The position numbers were made by a program, and so were the translations under genes. The notes under the pieces are model-generated. The model saw nothing but the letters and a program-made list of their open reading frames with translations, ran no database searches and was not told the origin of the DNA. A stretch of DNA of 64,000 nucleotides from JAGRGG01 sp965217265 (GTDB taxonomy: Bacteria; Pseudomonadota; Alphaproteobacteria; Geminicoccales; Geminicoccaceae), in the NCBI GenBank assembly GCA_965217265.1, contig CBDCHP010000011.1, positions 186,001 to 250,000 on the forward strand, written 5' to 3'. Below are positions 42,400 through 50,695 of the stretch, piece after piece (position 1 is the first letter of the stretch; every line of letters begins with the position of its first letter).

Positions 42400-43134
42400 T
42401 TGAGCTGGAACCCGACCAACATCCTGATCACCGGCGCGTCGAGCGGCATCGGCCGAGCACTCGCCGTGGCGCTGGCATCCCCCGGCCGCCGCCTCGTCCT
42501 GCACGGCCGCGACGTTCCCCGCCTTAAAGCGGCGTCCGCCGCCTGCGCCGCCAAGGGGGCCGCGGTCGAGACGGCATCCTTCGACGTCACCGACGCCGTG
42601 GCGGCGCGGGCGGCGGTCTTGAGCGCCGGCCCGCTCGACCTGCTCGTCGCCAACGCCGGCGTCTCCGGCGCCGCCGGGGGCCCCAAGCGCATCGTCGCCG
42701 TCAACGTCGAGGGCACGCTCAACACCGTCGAGCCGGTCGTCTCGACGATGCGCAAGGCGGGCTCCGGCCAGATCGCGCTGATGAGTTCCTTGGCCTCGTT
42801 CAAGGGCTTCCCCAACGCCCCCGCCTACTGCGCCGCCAAGGCGGCCGTCCGCCTCTACGGCGAGGGCCTGCGCGGCCGCCTGTACCGCGACAACATCAAG
42901 GTCAACGTCGTCTGCCCCGGCTTCGTTCGCACCCCCCTCACCGCCTCCAACCCCTTCCCGATGCCCTTCATCATCGACCCCGACGCGGCCGCGACCCGCA
43001 TCGTTAAGGGCCTGAAGCGCGACCGCGCCCGCATCGCCTTCCCCCGCCGCGCCTACTGGCCGGCCTTGTGGCTCTCCTGGCTCCCGCCGGGGCTGACCGA
43101 TCGGGTGGGGAGCGGGTACATGGGCAAGGAGTGA
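42400..43134 (+). CDS. Short-chain dehydrogenase/reductase
   Basis: A 244-residue classical SDR. The NAD(P) loop TGASSGIGRA, the NAG motif ANAGVSGA, and the catalytic Ser (MSSLAS), Tyr and Lys (YCAAK) are intact. The substrate is unknown. The start is TTG 42400 (LSWNPTNILITGAS). The C-terminal WLPPGLTDRVGSGY tail is repeated as a broken copy at 43942-44046. Its stop codon is the first part of palindromic element copy 7. Confidence 0.9.
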   Translation: MSWNPTNILITGASSGIGRALAVALASPGRRLVLHGRDVPRLKAASAACAAKGAAVETASFDVTDAVAARAAVLSAGPLDLLVANAGVSGAAGGPKRIVAVNVEGTLNTVEPVVSTMRKAGSGQIALMSSLASFKGFPNAPAYCAAKAAVRLYGEGLRGRLYRDNIKVNVVCPGFVRTPLTASNPFPMPFIIDPDAAATRIVKGLKRDRARIAFPRRAYWPALWLSWLPPGLTDRVGSGYMGKE

Positions 43135-43832
43135 ACGCCCCGCGTGCGCCGCCGCGCGGGCTTTCTCCTCTTTTTTGCTCTCGGTTTGCGGCCGGCTTTG
43201 GCGGGGTGTCTGCCCGCTTGAGAAGGCCGGCCCGGGTTCGTTCGTGCGGCTTGCTCGGCGTCGGGAACGCCCGTGACGCGGGGGGTGTCGCCCGGCGCGG
43301 CGACTGGCTCGGGTTCGTTCGTGCGCGCCGCCTCCGCCCGCGCCGCCCGCCGTTCCGCCAGCGCCTTGAGCGTGCGGTGCAGGCTCCGCTCCAACCCCGC
43401 CCGGTAGCGCAGGATCGTGTTCAGCCGTTCGGGGCTCCACGAGAACGGGCTGTAGGGGTTGTAGCCGCCGGCGTAGACGGGGCTCGGCCGCCGCTCGCGG
43501 GCACTCGTCAGCGCCTCGACCTCCAAGGCCTCGACCCGGCGCGTGCGCCACAAGGCGAGCGCGAGCCCCTCGACCAGCGCCTCCTCGACCGCGCCCCGCG
43601 GGTCGTGCTCCTCGACCAGCCGCTGCCGCAGGCCCTCGAAGGCGCCCGCGTCCTCGTCCGGCAGCAGCGCGAAGCCCTGCGCCCGCAGGCCGTGCTTGGC
43701 GGCGTTCTGGCACGACGCCGCCTTGCCCGCGGGCGTGGCGGGACCCTTGCCCCTGGCGCCGTTCTTGCGGCTGGCCTCGGTCTGGGCGGGTGTGCGCCGG
43801 CGGGGCTGCTCGGTGCTGTCGGCGTCGGGCAC
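43053..43832 (-). CDS. Conserved hypothetical protein with Arg/Ala-rich N-terminus (TEASRKNGARGKGPATPAG type)
   Basis: A 259-residue protein. The N-terminal block (ASRKNGARGKGPATPAGKA, then NAAKHGLRAQ) is one I recognise from many alphaproteobacterial accessory proteins of unknown function. The middle is helical (LVEEHDPRGAVEEALVEGLALALWR, YRAGLERSLHRTLKAL). The last ~45 residues are read from a partial palindromic element and from DNA antisense to the end of the SDR gene (82-bp overlap), so the original C-terminus is probably lost. It lies between two copies of the SDR tail, which suggests it arrived with a duplication or recombination. Function unknown. Confidence 0.65.
   Translation of the reverse strand: MPDADSTEQPRRRTPAQTEASRKNGARGKGPATPAGKAASCQNAAKHGLRAQGFALLPDEDAGAFEGLRQRLVEEHDPRGAVEEALVEGLALALWRTRRVEALEVEALTSARERRPSPVYAGGYNPYSPFSWSPERLNTILRYRAGLERSLHRTLKALAERRAARAEAARTNEPEPVAAPGDTPRVTGVPDAEQAARTNPGRPSQAGRHPAKAGRKPRAKKRRKPARRRTRGVHSLPMYPLPTRSVSPGGSQESHKAGQ
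43132..43182. repeat. Palindromic gene-end element, copy 7 (left arm only)
   Basis: The SDR stop reads straight into the arm (TGAACGCCCCGCGTGCGCCG), then CGCGCGGGCTTTCTCC and a T-tract. The centre and right arm are missing. Antisense, this arm contributes codons to the end of the hypothetical gene at 43053-43832. Confidence 0.7.
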
Positions 43833-43941
43833 GGGGGGCGGGCTCCTGGCGGGTGGGGGAGTGGGGCCGGCAGTATGGCGAAAAGCGGCAATATTAGGAA
43901 TATAAACCTCAGAGGCGGAGATGCGGCTTGGGTGAACGGTT

Positions 43942-44046
43942 GGCTTCGACCCCCGCCGCGTCTACTCCTCGACCCTATGGCTGTCGTGGCTGCCGCCGGG
44001 GCTGACCGATCGGGTGGGCAGCGGGTACGCGGGGAAGGAGGAGTGA
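43942..44046 (+). pseudogene. Remnant of a second SDR gene (C-terminal 34 codons)
   Basis: The frame reads GFDPRRVYSSTLWLSWLPP and then GLTDRVGSGYAGKEE, closely matching the C-terminus of the SDR gene at 43045-43134. Within the alignment, a 38-base stretch differs at only one or two positions. No upstream SDR sequence remains. It is followed by a tip of the same palindromic element found after the intact SDR. Confidence 0.8.
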
Positions 44047-44064
44047 GAACGCTTCGCGTGCGCC
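44047..44064. repeat. Palindromic gene-end element, copy 8 (18-bp tip)
   Basis: GAACGCTTCGCGTGCGCC directly follows the stop codon of the SDR remnant; the rest of the element is absent. Confidence 0.6.
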
Positions 44065-44376
44065 AGACTTCATAACCCGCCGACGACCGTTCCCGCGACG
44101 CGGCAGCAAAACGCGCGTGAAGAACCGAGGCCGTAAAATACGCCATATTTCATCTCTAGACCCTCAATCGAGCCGGGGGCAGACTCCCGCATCAAGTGCG
44201 GGATGACACCGTGACATTCGAGCCTCTCCCTTGTCACTCCCGACTTGATCGGGGGTCGAGAGTGGCCGAACTGTACTGCAGCTGGCTTCTTCTTAAACGC
44301 ATATCCTGGCATATCGAACAGCCATCGCAAGTAGCACATCATATTATATTTTGTCAATATATTTATTAATACATTT
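44065..44376. other. Gene-free stretch with two short palindromes
   Basis: No convincing gene is seen. CCCGCATCAAGTGCGGG (44186-44202) and CCCGACTTGATCGGG (44239-44253) are short palindromes of the type dispersed in alphaproteobacterial intergenic DNA. Base composition falls from GC-rich to strongly AT-rich near 44335, marking the edge of an acquired segment. Confidence 0.6.
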
Positions 44377-44937
44377 TCATATGTCTATATTATTCTTGGG
44401 AAGCTTAAAAATGAAATCCGCTAGATCACTGATTGAGGATTTATTTTTAATGATTTGGTTTAACAAATTATCCATAATTTCATCATATTGCCCATTATTA
44501 ATTGGCGAGGCAATCGGAACTATCAAAAAGTTAAATTTTGTTAGACATTTTATTTGTAAACGAACCTTGCCAGCAACATTTTTAACTTTTCCATTTATTA
44601 CAGTTGCTCCATCGTCATAGTCCTGTCGCGATATTGCACGCTTTTTAAGCACTCCCCATTCACCATACTCTTCAAAGGCATATCCATTCTGCTCTCTTTG
44701 CTTTTTTATGTTGACTATCTGCACGCCAGTTGGACTCATTGCTTTAGTCTCAACGTAAACAAACTGCCTCCAATACGAGGCATGGTAAACAGCAATTATT
44801 CTATCCAAATCGTAAAGATATACCTCATTGAGATGGAATTTTTCCTTTTTCGAGAAATATGACTTATTTCTTCTATAAGATTCGATGTTAAAAGTGCTTG
44901 ATCCTCTTATCCATAGCAACGGTATGGTTTCTTTATT

Positions 44938-45715
44938 GAGGGTTTGAGCTTGGCATAGACCGCCCATATCCGTCGGCCAGGGAACGGCGGACGGGGCGGG
45001 TTGGATGGGGCTACGGTGCAAGGGGTGCGGGGGCGAGGAGCACGTCAAGAACGGGTTCATGCGCGGCAAGCAACGCTACCGCTGCAAGGGCTGCGGGCTG
45101 AACTTCACCGACACCCCGCCGCGCGGGATGCCGCTGCGGCTCAAGGTGGAAGCGGTGCTGCTCTACCTCAGCGGCGTCTCGATGAACCGCACCGCCAAGC
45201 TGCTCGGGGTGTCGACCCCCACGGTGCAGGCCTGGATCGAGCGCTTTGCGGAAGTCTACGCGCAAAAGCCCGAGCCCGAAGGCCGTGCCGTCGTGGTCGA
45301 GCTGGACGAGATGTGGCACTACCTCAAAAAAAGCCGAACAAGCTGTGGGTCTGGAAGGCTCGGGATCGTGCTACGGGACGGCTCATCGACTGGGAGCTGG
45401 GGGGTCGTGACCGAGCCACCCTTGAACGCCTTCTCAAGCGCCTGAAGCGCTGGGGCGTGCGGCTCTACTGCACCGACGACTGGGCCGCCTACGAGAAGGC
45501 GATCCCCCAAGGCCGGCTCTACGTCGGCAAAAAGGAGACCCACGGCATCGAGCGCGACCACGCCCGCCAGCGGCACTGGCTCGCCCGCTTTCGGCGCCGG
45601 TCGATCGTGGTCTCCAAGGCCGTGCGCATGGTGGACGCCTCGATCGCGCTGTTCGCCCGCTTCGGCGGCAACGACAAGATCGGCGACCTCCGGTCTATGC
45701 TAGCCTGAGACCCTC
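44938..45715 (+). mobile_element. IS1-family insertion sequence, copy A
   Basis: A 778-bp element. The 25-bp terminal inverted repeats match at 20 positions: GAGGGTTTGAGCTTGGCATA at 44938 and GAGGGTCTCAGGCTAGCATA read inward from 45715. It is flanked by an 8-bp direct repeat TCTTTATT (44930-44937 and 45716-45723), a target-site duplication within the IS1-family size range. It carries overlapping insA/insB-type frames and inserted into an AT-rich gene. An apparently identical copy lies inverted at 60270-61047. Confidence 0.95.
45005..45708 (+). CDS. IS1-family transposase (InsA-InsB, -1 frameshift), copy A
   Basis: The first frame (ATG 45005) has an InsA-type zinc-ribbon/helix-turn-helix: CKGCGGEEHVKNGF, RYRCKGCGLNF, LLGVSTPTVQAWIERF, then VELDEMWHYL. 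The second, -1 frame carries the InsB-type DDE part (LWVWKARDRATG, LYCTDDWAAYEKAIP, KKETHGIERDHARQR). They meet at an A7 run (45324-45330) after CTC. Slipping back one base there joins them into 234 residues, as in IS1 itself. Without the slip, a 146-residue InsA-like protein is made, which in IS1 represses transposition. Both domains are intact, so it may be active. Confidence 0.9.
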
Positions 45716-46120
45716 TCTTTATTATTATAATCAACCATTAAAGGTGATCTAAGAAAAATTTCAAGTCAACGGGCGGCTTCTTTAGAATTGTTGAACTCAC
45801 ACATACTTCTACATCCAGGAAACGCCTCGGAAAATCTGTAGGAAAAGAACACTGTTGAATGTTTAAATTCTTCTAAATTTTCTTTCGTTTTATTAATTTT
45901 TGTTTCTGTTGCAACAAGAAAAATATTTTTTAATTTGATTTTATGCAGTGAAAAAAATTTTTCGCTGTTAAAGGCCATTTTTAATATGTAACCAAATGCT
46001 ATACAGATTATGGTCGCAACGATTCCTGCTACAACGCTTTCGATAAATCCCATCTGCTCATGCTTGCCTATTGTTCAAGTATTTTTGTTAAAGCGGGTTT
46101 TATCAAGCTTTGATCGTCGA

Positions 46121-46546
46121 TCATCCTGTAGTTATCTGCCAAGGATTGATGAAAGGTACGCCGCACCCTTCCAGGTCGCCGTCGCGGGTGGCGATCGCGG
46201 CGCCGTGCGCGTGCGCGATCGCGGCGATCATGCCGTCGATCGGCCCGATGGGTCGGCCCGCACGCCGCCGTTCACCGACGATCGCGGCGTAGGCGGGTGC
46301 GGCGGCGGCGTCGAAGCTCAACATCCGGCCGGCGAAGTCCTCGGTGAACATGGCCTCGGCCTGCGCGGCGAGGGCAAAGCGGCGTTTGCCTTCGGCGAGC
46401 AGGCCGATCCCGAACAGGATCTCGGCGTAGGAGATGCTGGTGACGTGCAGGGCGGCGACCGGTCGGCCCGCCATCCACGCTAGGACAGCGGCTTCCGGCT
46501 CAGGCCGCATCAGTTCCGACAGGACGTTGGTGTCGAGGACGATCAC
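46121..46546 (-). CDS. VapC-family PIN-domain toxin
   Basis: A 141-residue PIN ribonuclease. The acidic metal-binding residues are in place: Asp5 (MIVLDTNVLSEL), Glu42 (SYAEILFG), Asp near 104 (GPIDGMIAA) and Asp near 121 (TRDGDLEG). FitB/VapC toxins cut tRNA or mRNA when freed from their antitoxin. The antitoxin gene ends 3 bp upstream. The pair sits beside the acquired AT-rich segment but is itself GC-rich. Confidence 0.92.
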   Translation of the reverse strand: MIVLDTNVLSELMRPEPEAAVLAWMAGRPVAALHVTSISYAEILFGIGLLAEGKRRFALAAQAEAMFTEDFAGRMLSFDAAAAPAYAAIVGERRRAGRPIGPIDGMIAAIAHAHGAAIATRDGDLEGCGVPFINPWQITTG

Positions 46547-46549
46547 ACC

Positions 46550-46795
46550 TCAAAAGCGCGGCGGCTCGCGGCCAGGCCCGCGCGGCGGCAGTTCGAGTTT
46601 GACGCCGCCCAAGGGTGCGAAGCGCCGCCGGATGGCCTGCACTAGTTCGGCACTGGAAGTAGCCGGCGATGCCGCCAGTACCTCTTTGAGGATGGCACGC
46701 GCCTCGGCTTCCATCGAGCGGCCGTTGTGCGCGGCACGCAGGCGCAGCCGCTGTTTCACGGTCGGCTCGACCTGCCGGATGAGGATCGTTGTCAT
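46550..46795 (-). CDS. FitA/VapB-type ribbon-helix-helix antitoxin
   Basis: An 81-residue protein with an N-terminal ribbon-helix-helix (TTILIRQVEPTVKQRLRLRAA, then SMEAEARAILKEVL), as in FitA-like antitoxins, and a disordered Pro/Arg-rich tail (LELPPRGPGREPPRF) suited to block the toxin active site. It precedes the PIN toxin by 3 bp and would autorepress the pair. Confidence 0.88.
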   Translation of the reverse strand: MTTILIRQVEPTVKQRLRLRAAHNGRSMEAEARAILKEVLAASPATSSAELVQAIRRRFAPLGGVKLELPPRGPGREPPRF

Positions 46796-46969
46796 GGCGT
46801 GCGATCATCGTTGTCGTAAGATGCTACCGATGTAATCGGGTCACACGGCTCCGACAAGGATGGTCTGAAACGAGCGCGCATGTCTCAGCAGCGAACGTGA
46901 AATCGGCGCCGACGCGTCTTTCGCTTCGTCCAAGGCTGCTCGAAGCATCCATGTCGGCCCGAGAACAAG

Positions 46970-46998
46970 TCATAAAAGCGAGAAGCAGGCTACCTGCC
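46970..46998 (-). terminator. Terminator hairpin after the 28-residue small protein
   Basis: On the minus strand GCAGG-TAG-CCTGC (46997-46985) is followed by TTCTCGCTTTTATGAC. The hairpin begins two bases after the small-protein stop, supporting a short dedicated transcript. Confidence 0.65.
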
Positions 46999-47085
46999 TC
47001 AATACCGCCGCCCGCCCGAGAAGCGCCGCACCACCCGCCGGATCATCGGCAGGGCGAATTTGAGCAGCAGTAGCCGCTTGATCAT
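46999..47085 (-). CDS. 28-residue basic small protein
   Basis: ATG 47085 is preceded by a perfect GGAGG at 7-base spacing. The frame reads a basic amphipathic peptide, MIKRLLLLKFALPMIRRVV then RRFSGRRRY, and stops with TGA at 46999, immediately followed by a terminator hairpin. Ribosome site, short frame and terminator together make a coherent unit. A hydrophobic first half followed by a polybasic tail suggests membrane association. The protein family is not recognised. It lies about 115 bp downstream of mltG on the same strand and might instead be the last cistron of that operon. Confidence 0.6.
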   Translation of the reverse strand: MIKRLLLLKFALPMIRRVVRRFSGGRRY

Positions 47086-47200
47086 GGTCGTGCCTCCTGT
47101 TCTGGTCGTTCGTTCATCCTATCGCAACGCCGCGGCGGGGCGAAGGGTTCCGCCGCCGAGGCCGGCGACGCGCTGTCGAAAGACCGAGCAAGGCCCATCC

Positions 47201-48178
47201 CTACCGGTTGAGCCGGCGCCAGGCGGCGACGTTGCGGTTGTGCTCGGCCAGGGTCTTGGCGAACGCGTGGCCGCCGCTGCCGTCGGCGACGAAGTAGACG
47301 TAGTCGGTTTCGGCCGGGTGCGCCGCCGCCTCGATCGCCGCCCGGCCCGGCAGCGCGATCGGCGTCGGCGGCAGACCCCGCACGCGATAGGTGTTGTAGG
47401 GGCTGTCGGTGGCCAAGTCCTTGCGGGTCAGCGCCCGGCCGAGCGGTTCCTTGCCCAAGGTGAGGGCGTAGATCACCGTCGGATCGGTCTGGAGCGGCAT
47501 CCCCTTGTTCAGGCGGTTGACGAAGACCCCGGCGACGACGCCGTACTCGCCGGCGACCGCCGTCTCCTTCTCGATGATCGAGGCCAGCGTCAGGAGGTCG
47601 TCGGGCCGCTCCAGCGGCAGCCCCTCGGCCCGGCCCTCCCAGGCGCGCTCCAGCGTTCGGTGCATGGCGGCTTCCATCCGTCCGACCGCCCGCGCCCGCG
47701 TCGTGCCGCGCCCGAACAGGTAGGTCTCGGGCAAGAGCGAGCCCTCGGTCGGGGCCTCGGGGAGAGGTCCGTCCAGGACGGGGTCGGCCGCGACCAGCCG
47801 CAGCGCCTCGGCGACGGTGACGCCCTCGGGGATCGTCAACCCGTGCAGGAGGACGCGGCCGGCTTCGAGCGTGGCCAGCACCTCGGCCGGCCTGACGTTC
47901 GGCTCGAAGCGGTACTCGCCGGCCTTGAGGTTGCGGTCGCGGCCGTGCAGCCGGACGGCGGCGCGAAACAGGCGCGGGTCGCCGATCACCCCGGCCGCGC
48001 TCAAGCGCTCGGCGATCCCGGCGACGCCGGTGCCGCGCGGCAGGTCGACGATCGCCGGCTCGGCCAGGGGGCCGGGGGCGTCGAGGTAGCGGTCGTTCAG
48101 CCACCAGTACCCCGCCCCGACCGCGACGATGCCGAGGAGGACGAGCCCGAGAAAGGCGCCGAGGAGGGCGCGCAGCAA
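47201..48178 (-). CDS. mltG: Endolytic murein transglycosylase MltG
   Basis: A 325-residue inner-membrane enzyme (YceG family) that cuts nascent glycan strands and so ends peptidoglycan polymerisation. The N-terminal helix (LLGAFLGLVLLGIVAVGAGYW) is followed by a LysM-like region (LPRGTGVAGIAERL) and the catalytic domain with ASIIEKET, containing the catalytic Glu. TTG 48178, 17 bp after the fabF stop, is the likely start. It is in the conserved order fabD-fabG-acpP-fabF-mltG. Confidence 0.93.
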   Translation of the reverse strand: MLRALLGAFLGLVLLGIVAVGAGYWWLNDRYLDAPGPLAEPAIVDLPRGTGVAGIAERLSAAGVIGDPRLFRAAVRLHGRDRNLKAGEYRFEPNVRPAEVLATLEAGRVLLHGLTIPEGVTVAEALRLVAADPVLDGPLPEAPTEGSLLPETYLFGRGTTRARAVGRMEAAMHRTLERAWEGRAEGLPLERPDDLLTLASIIEKETAVAGEYGVVAGVFVNRLNKGMPLQTDPTVIYALTLGKEPLGRALTRKDLATDSPYNTYRVRGLPPTPIALPGRAAIEAAAHPAETDYVYFVADGSGGHAFAKTLAEHNRNVAAWRRLNR

Positions 48179-48195
48179 GCTTGGCCCCCCGTCGG

Positions 48196-49470
48196 CTAGC
48201 TGCTGTAGCGCGTGAAGATCAGGCTGGCGTTGGTGCCGCCGAAGCCGAACGAGTTCGACAACACCGCCCGCACCTCGCGCCGCCGCGCCTCGTTCGGCAC
48301 GAGATCGATGCCCTCGCAGTCCTCGGCCGGGTCGTCCAGGTTCAAGGTCGGCGGCACGACGTTGTCGCGCATGGCGAGGATGGCGAAGATCGCCTCGACG
48401 CTGCCGGCGGCACCCAGCAGGTGCCCGATCGCCGACTTGGTCGACGACATCGACAAGCGGCCGGCCGCGTCGCCGAACAGGCGCTTGACGGCGCCGAACT
48501 CCAACTCGTCGCCGGCGGGCGTGCTGGTGCCGTGCGCGTTGACGTAGTCGATGTCGGCGGGCCTCAGCCCCGACCGGTCCATCGCCATCGCCATCGCCCT
48601 GTAGGCGCCGGCGTGCCCGGGCGCCGGGGCGGTGATGTGGTGGGCGTCGCCGGAGAGGCCGTAGCCCTTCAGTTCGGCGTAGATCTTGGCGCCGCGCCCG
48701 AGCGCGTGCTCCAGGGCTTCGAGGACGACGATCCCGGAGCCCTCGCCCATGACGAAGCCGTCGCGGCCCTTGTCCCAGGGGCGCGACGCCTTCTCGGGCG
48801 TGTCGTTGTAGCGGGTCGAGAGGGCACGGGCCGCGGTGAAGCCCGCCATGCCGATGCGGCAGATCGCGGATTCGGTCCCGCCCGCCACCATGACGTCGGC
48901 GTCGCCGAGCCCGATCAGGCGCCCGGCGTCGCCGATCGCGTGCGCGCCGGTCGAGCAGGCGGTGACGGCGCTGTGGTTGGGGCCCTTGAGCTTGTGGCGG
49001 ATCGAGACCTGCCCGCTGCACAGGTTGATCAGGCAGGCCGGGATGAAGAACGGGCTGACCCGGCGCGCGCCCCCCTTCTCCATGATCAGCGTCGTCTCGG
49101 CGATCGTCTTCAGGCCGCCGATGCCCGAGCCGATCATGACGCCGGCCCGCTCCTGCTTCGCCTCGGTGTCGAGGTCGAGGCCGGCGTCTTGGATCGCCTG
49201 CTCGGCGGCGGCGATGCCATAGACGATGAACTCGTCCGACTTGCGCTGGTCCTTGGGCGCGAGGTAGCGATCGGCGTTGAATTCGCCCTCGCCCTCGCCC
49301 TTGGGCACCAGCCCGCCGATCTTGGTCGGAAGATCGGACACGTCGAAGTGCTCGATCCGACGGATGCCGGATGCCCCCTCGATCAGCCGCCGCCAGGAGG
49401 TCTCAACGCCGTCGCCGAGCGGGCTCACGAGCCCCATGCCGGTGACGACCACGCGCCGAAGCTCTGTCAT
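48196..49470 (-). CDS. fabF: Beta-ketoacyl-ACP synthase II
   Basis: A 424-residue condensing enzyme that extends acyl-ACP with malonyl-ACP. The catalytic Cys is in TACSTGAHAIG near residue 170, His in NAHGTSTPAGD near 310 and His in SAIGHLLGAAGS near 347. ATG 49470 follows acpP by 21 bp. FabF also supports temperature control of membrane fluidity in enterics; that is not testable here. Confidence 0.97.
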   Translation of the reverse strand: MTELRRVVVTGMGLVSPLGDGVETSWRRLIEGASGIRRIEHFDVSDLPTKIGGLVPKGEGEGEFNADRYLAPKDQRKSDEFIVYGIAAAEQAIQDAGLDLDTEAKQERAGVMIGSGIGGLKTIAETTLIMEKGGARRVSPFFIPACLINLCSGQVSIRHKLKGPNHSAVTACSTGAHAIGDAGRLIGLGDADVMVAGGTESAICRIGMAGFTAARALSTRYNDTPEKASRPWDKGRDGFVMGEGSGIVVLEALEHALGRGAKIYAELKGYGLSGDAHHITAPAPGHAGAYRAMAMAMDRSGLRPADIDYVNAHGTSTPAGDELEFGAVKRLFGDAAGRLSMSSTKSAIGHLLGAAGSVEAIFAILAMRDNVVPPTLNLDDPAEDCEGIDLVPNEARRREVRAVLSNSFGFGGTNASLIFTRYSS

Positions 49471-49491
49471 GTCACGCTCCGCACCGGCCGA

Positions 49492-49734
49492 TCAGGCCGG
49501 CGCGTGCTCTTGGATGTAGTTGACCGCGTCCTTGACGGTGACGATCTTCTCGGCGGCGTCGTCGGGGATCTCGCAGCCGAACTCCTCCTCGAACGCCATG
49601 ACCAACTCGACCGTGTCGAGGCTGTCGGCGCCGAGGTCGTCGACGAAGCTGGCGTTCTCGGTGACCTTGGCCTCGTCGACCCCTAGGTGCTCGACGACGA
49701 TTTTCTTGACGCGATCGGCGACGTTTTCCGACAT
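49492..49734 (-). CDS. acpP: Acyl carrier protein
   Basis: An 80-residue acidic carrier protein. Ser38 in LGADSLDTVEL takes the 4'-phosphopantetheine arm. GGAGGAAGAA lies upstream of ATG 49734, a strong ribosome site for a highly made protein. It lies between fabG and fabF as in most Proteobacteria. A 170-bp gap separates it from fabG, leaving room for its own promoter. Confidence 0.98.
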   Translation of the reverse strand: MSENVADRVKKIVVEHLGVDEAKVTENASFVDDLGADSLDTVELVMAFEEEFGCEIPDDAAEKIVTVKDAVNYIQEHAPA

Positions 49735-49904
49735 AATTTCTTCTTCCTCCGACAGGGAAACAGCGGCGTAGGGTGCCCGGGGCTGGCGTTCGTTCTAAGG
49801 CCGCCGCCGGTGGTGCGGCGGCTTGATACACGACGTTCGCCGCCCTGACTAGGCGAGAGGCGGCGCATCGGTCAATGACCGGGAGAGGGCTTTTAGACCA
49901 TCGT

Positions 49905-50639
49905 CTACACCATCGCCATACCGCCGTTGACGTGCAGGGTCTGGCCGGTGACGTAGGCCGCCTCGTTCGAGGCGAGGTAGACGATGGCGGCGGCGATCTC
50001 GGCCGGCTCGCCGAGCCGCCCGGCCGGCACGCGCGGCAGGATGGCGCCCTGCTGCCTCGCGTCGAGATCGGCCGTCATCGCGGTCGCGACGAACCCCGGT
50101 GCGACGCAGTTGACCGTGATCCCGCGCGAGGCGACCTCCTGCGCCAGCGCCTTCGACATGCCGGCCAGCCCGGCCTTGGCGGCGGCGTAGTTCGCCTGGC
50201 CCGGATTGCCGGTCTGCCCGACGATCGAGGTGACGTTGACGATGCGGCCGAAGCGGCGGCGCGTCATGCCCTTGAGCGCCGCCCGGCTCAGGCGAAAGAC
50301 GGCCGAGAGATTGGTCTCGATCACCTCCGACCACGCCTCGTCCTTCATGCGCAAGGCGAGGTTGTCGCGGGTGATGCCGGCGTTGTTGACCAGGATCGCG
50401 AGCCCGCCCGCGTCCTCCGCCGCCTTGACCAGCGCCTCGGCCGTCGCGGGCTCGGTGACGTCGCCGACGACGATCTCGGCCCGATCGCCCAACTCGGCCC
50501 GCAGGGCTTCGAGCGCCTCGGCGCGCCGGCCGCTCAAGACGAGGCCCGCCCCTTGCGCGTGCAGCGCGCGGGCGGCGGCGCCGCCGATGCCGCCCGAGGC
50601 CCCGGTCACGGCCGCGACCCGGCCGCTCAGATCGAACAT
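49905..50639 (-). CDS. fabG: 3-oxoacyl-ACP reductase
   Basis: A 244-residue NADPH-dependent SDR that reduces beta-ketoacyl-ACP. TGASGGIGGAA is the cofactor loop, NNAGITRDN the NNAG motif, NVTSIVGQTG holds the Ser, and NYAAAKAG the Tyr and Lys. The C-terminus (GQTLHVNGGMAMV) is typical. It follows fabD after 56 bp. Confidence 0.97.
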   Translation of the reverse strand: MFDLSGRVAAVTGASGGIGGAAARALHAQGAGLVLSGRRAEALEALRAELGDRAEIVVGDVTEPATAEALVKAAEDAGGLAILVNNAGITRDNLALRMKDEAWSEVIETNLSAVFRLSRAALKGMTRRRFGRIVNVTSIVGQTGNPGQANYAAAKAGLAGMSKALAQEVASRGITVNCVAPGFVATAMTADLDARQQGAILPRVPAGRLGEPAEIAAAIVYLASNEAAYVTGQTLHVNGGMAMV

Positions 50640-50695
50640 CGTCTCGCCTCCACATCACGCGCGCGTCCATCAAGCGGTCCCCTCAAGCGGCCCAT

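Larger units (their letters stand above)
44377..46053 (-). pseudogene. AT-rich membrane-anchored protein gene, broken by a stop codon and an IS insertion
   Basis: Without the IS (44938-45715) and one 8-bp target repeat, the minus strand from ATG 46053 to 44377 is 891 bases, exactly 297 codons, in one frame. The only interruption is a TGA at 45768-45766. The N-terminal part (95 codons) has one membrane helix (VVAGIVATIICIAFGYILKMAF). After the TGA the frame continues LEIFLRSPLMVDYNN and joins across the IS to KETIPLLWIRGSSTFNIES, RIIAVYHASYWRQFVYVE, QDYDDGATVINGK. Helical text continues through the stop (NSKEAAR, stop, LEIFLRSPL), suggesting one original gene with a CGA-to-TGA change, though two adjacent genes are possible. 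Composition is far more AT-rich than the core, so it was acquired. Function unknown. Confidence 0.72.

Noticed and set aside
44377..46053. A new two-gene defence or toxin module (95-residue membrane protein plus ~191-residue partner)
   Set aside because: The two pieces are in the same frame, separated by one TGA and 9 sense codons, and the second is cut by the IS. One decayed gene explains this better.
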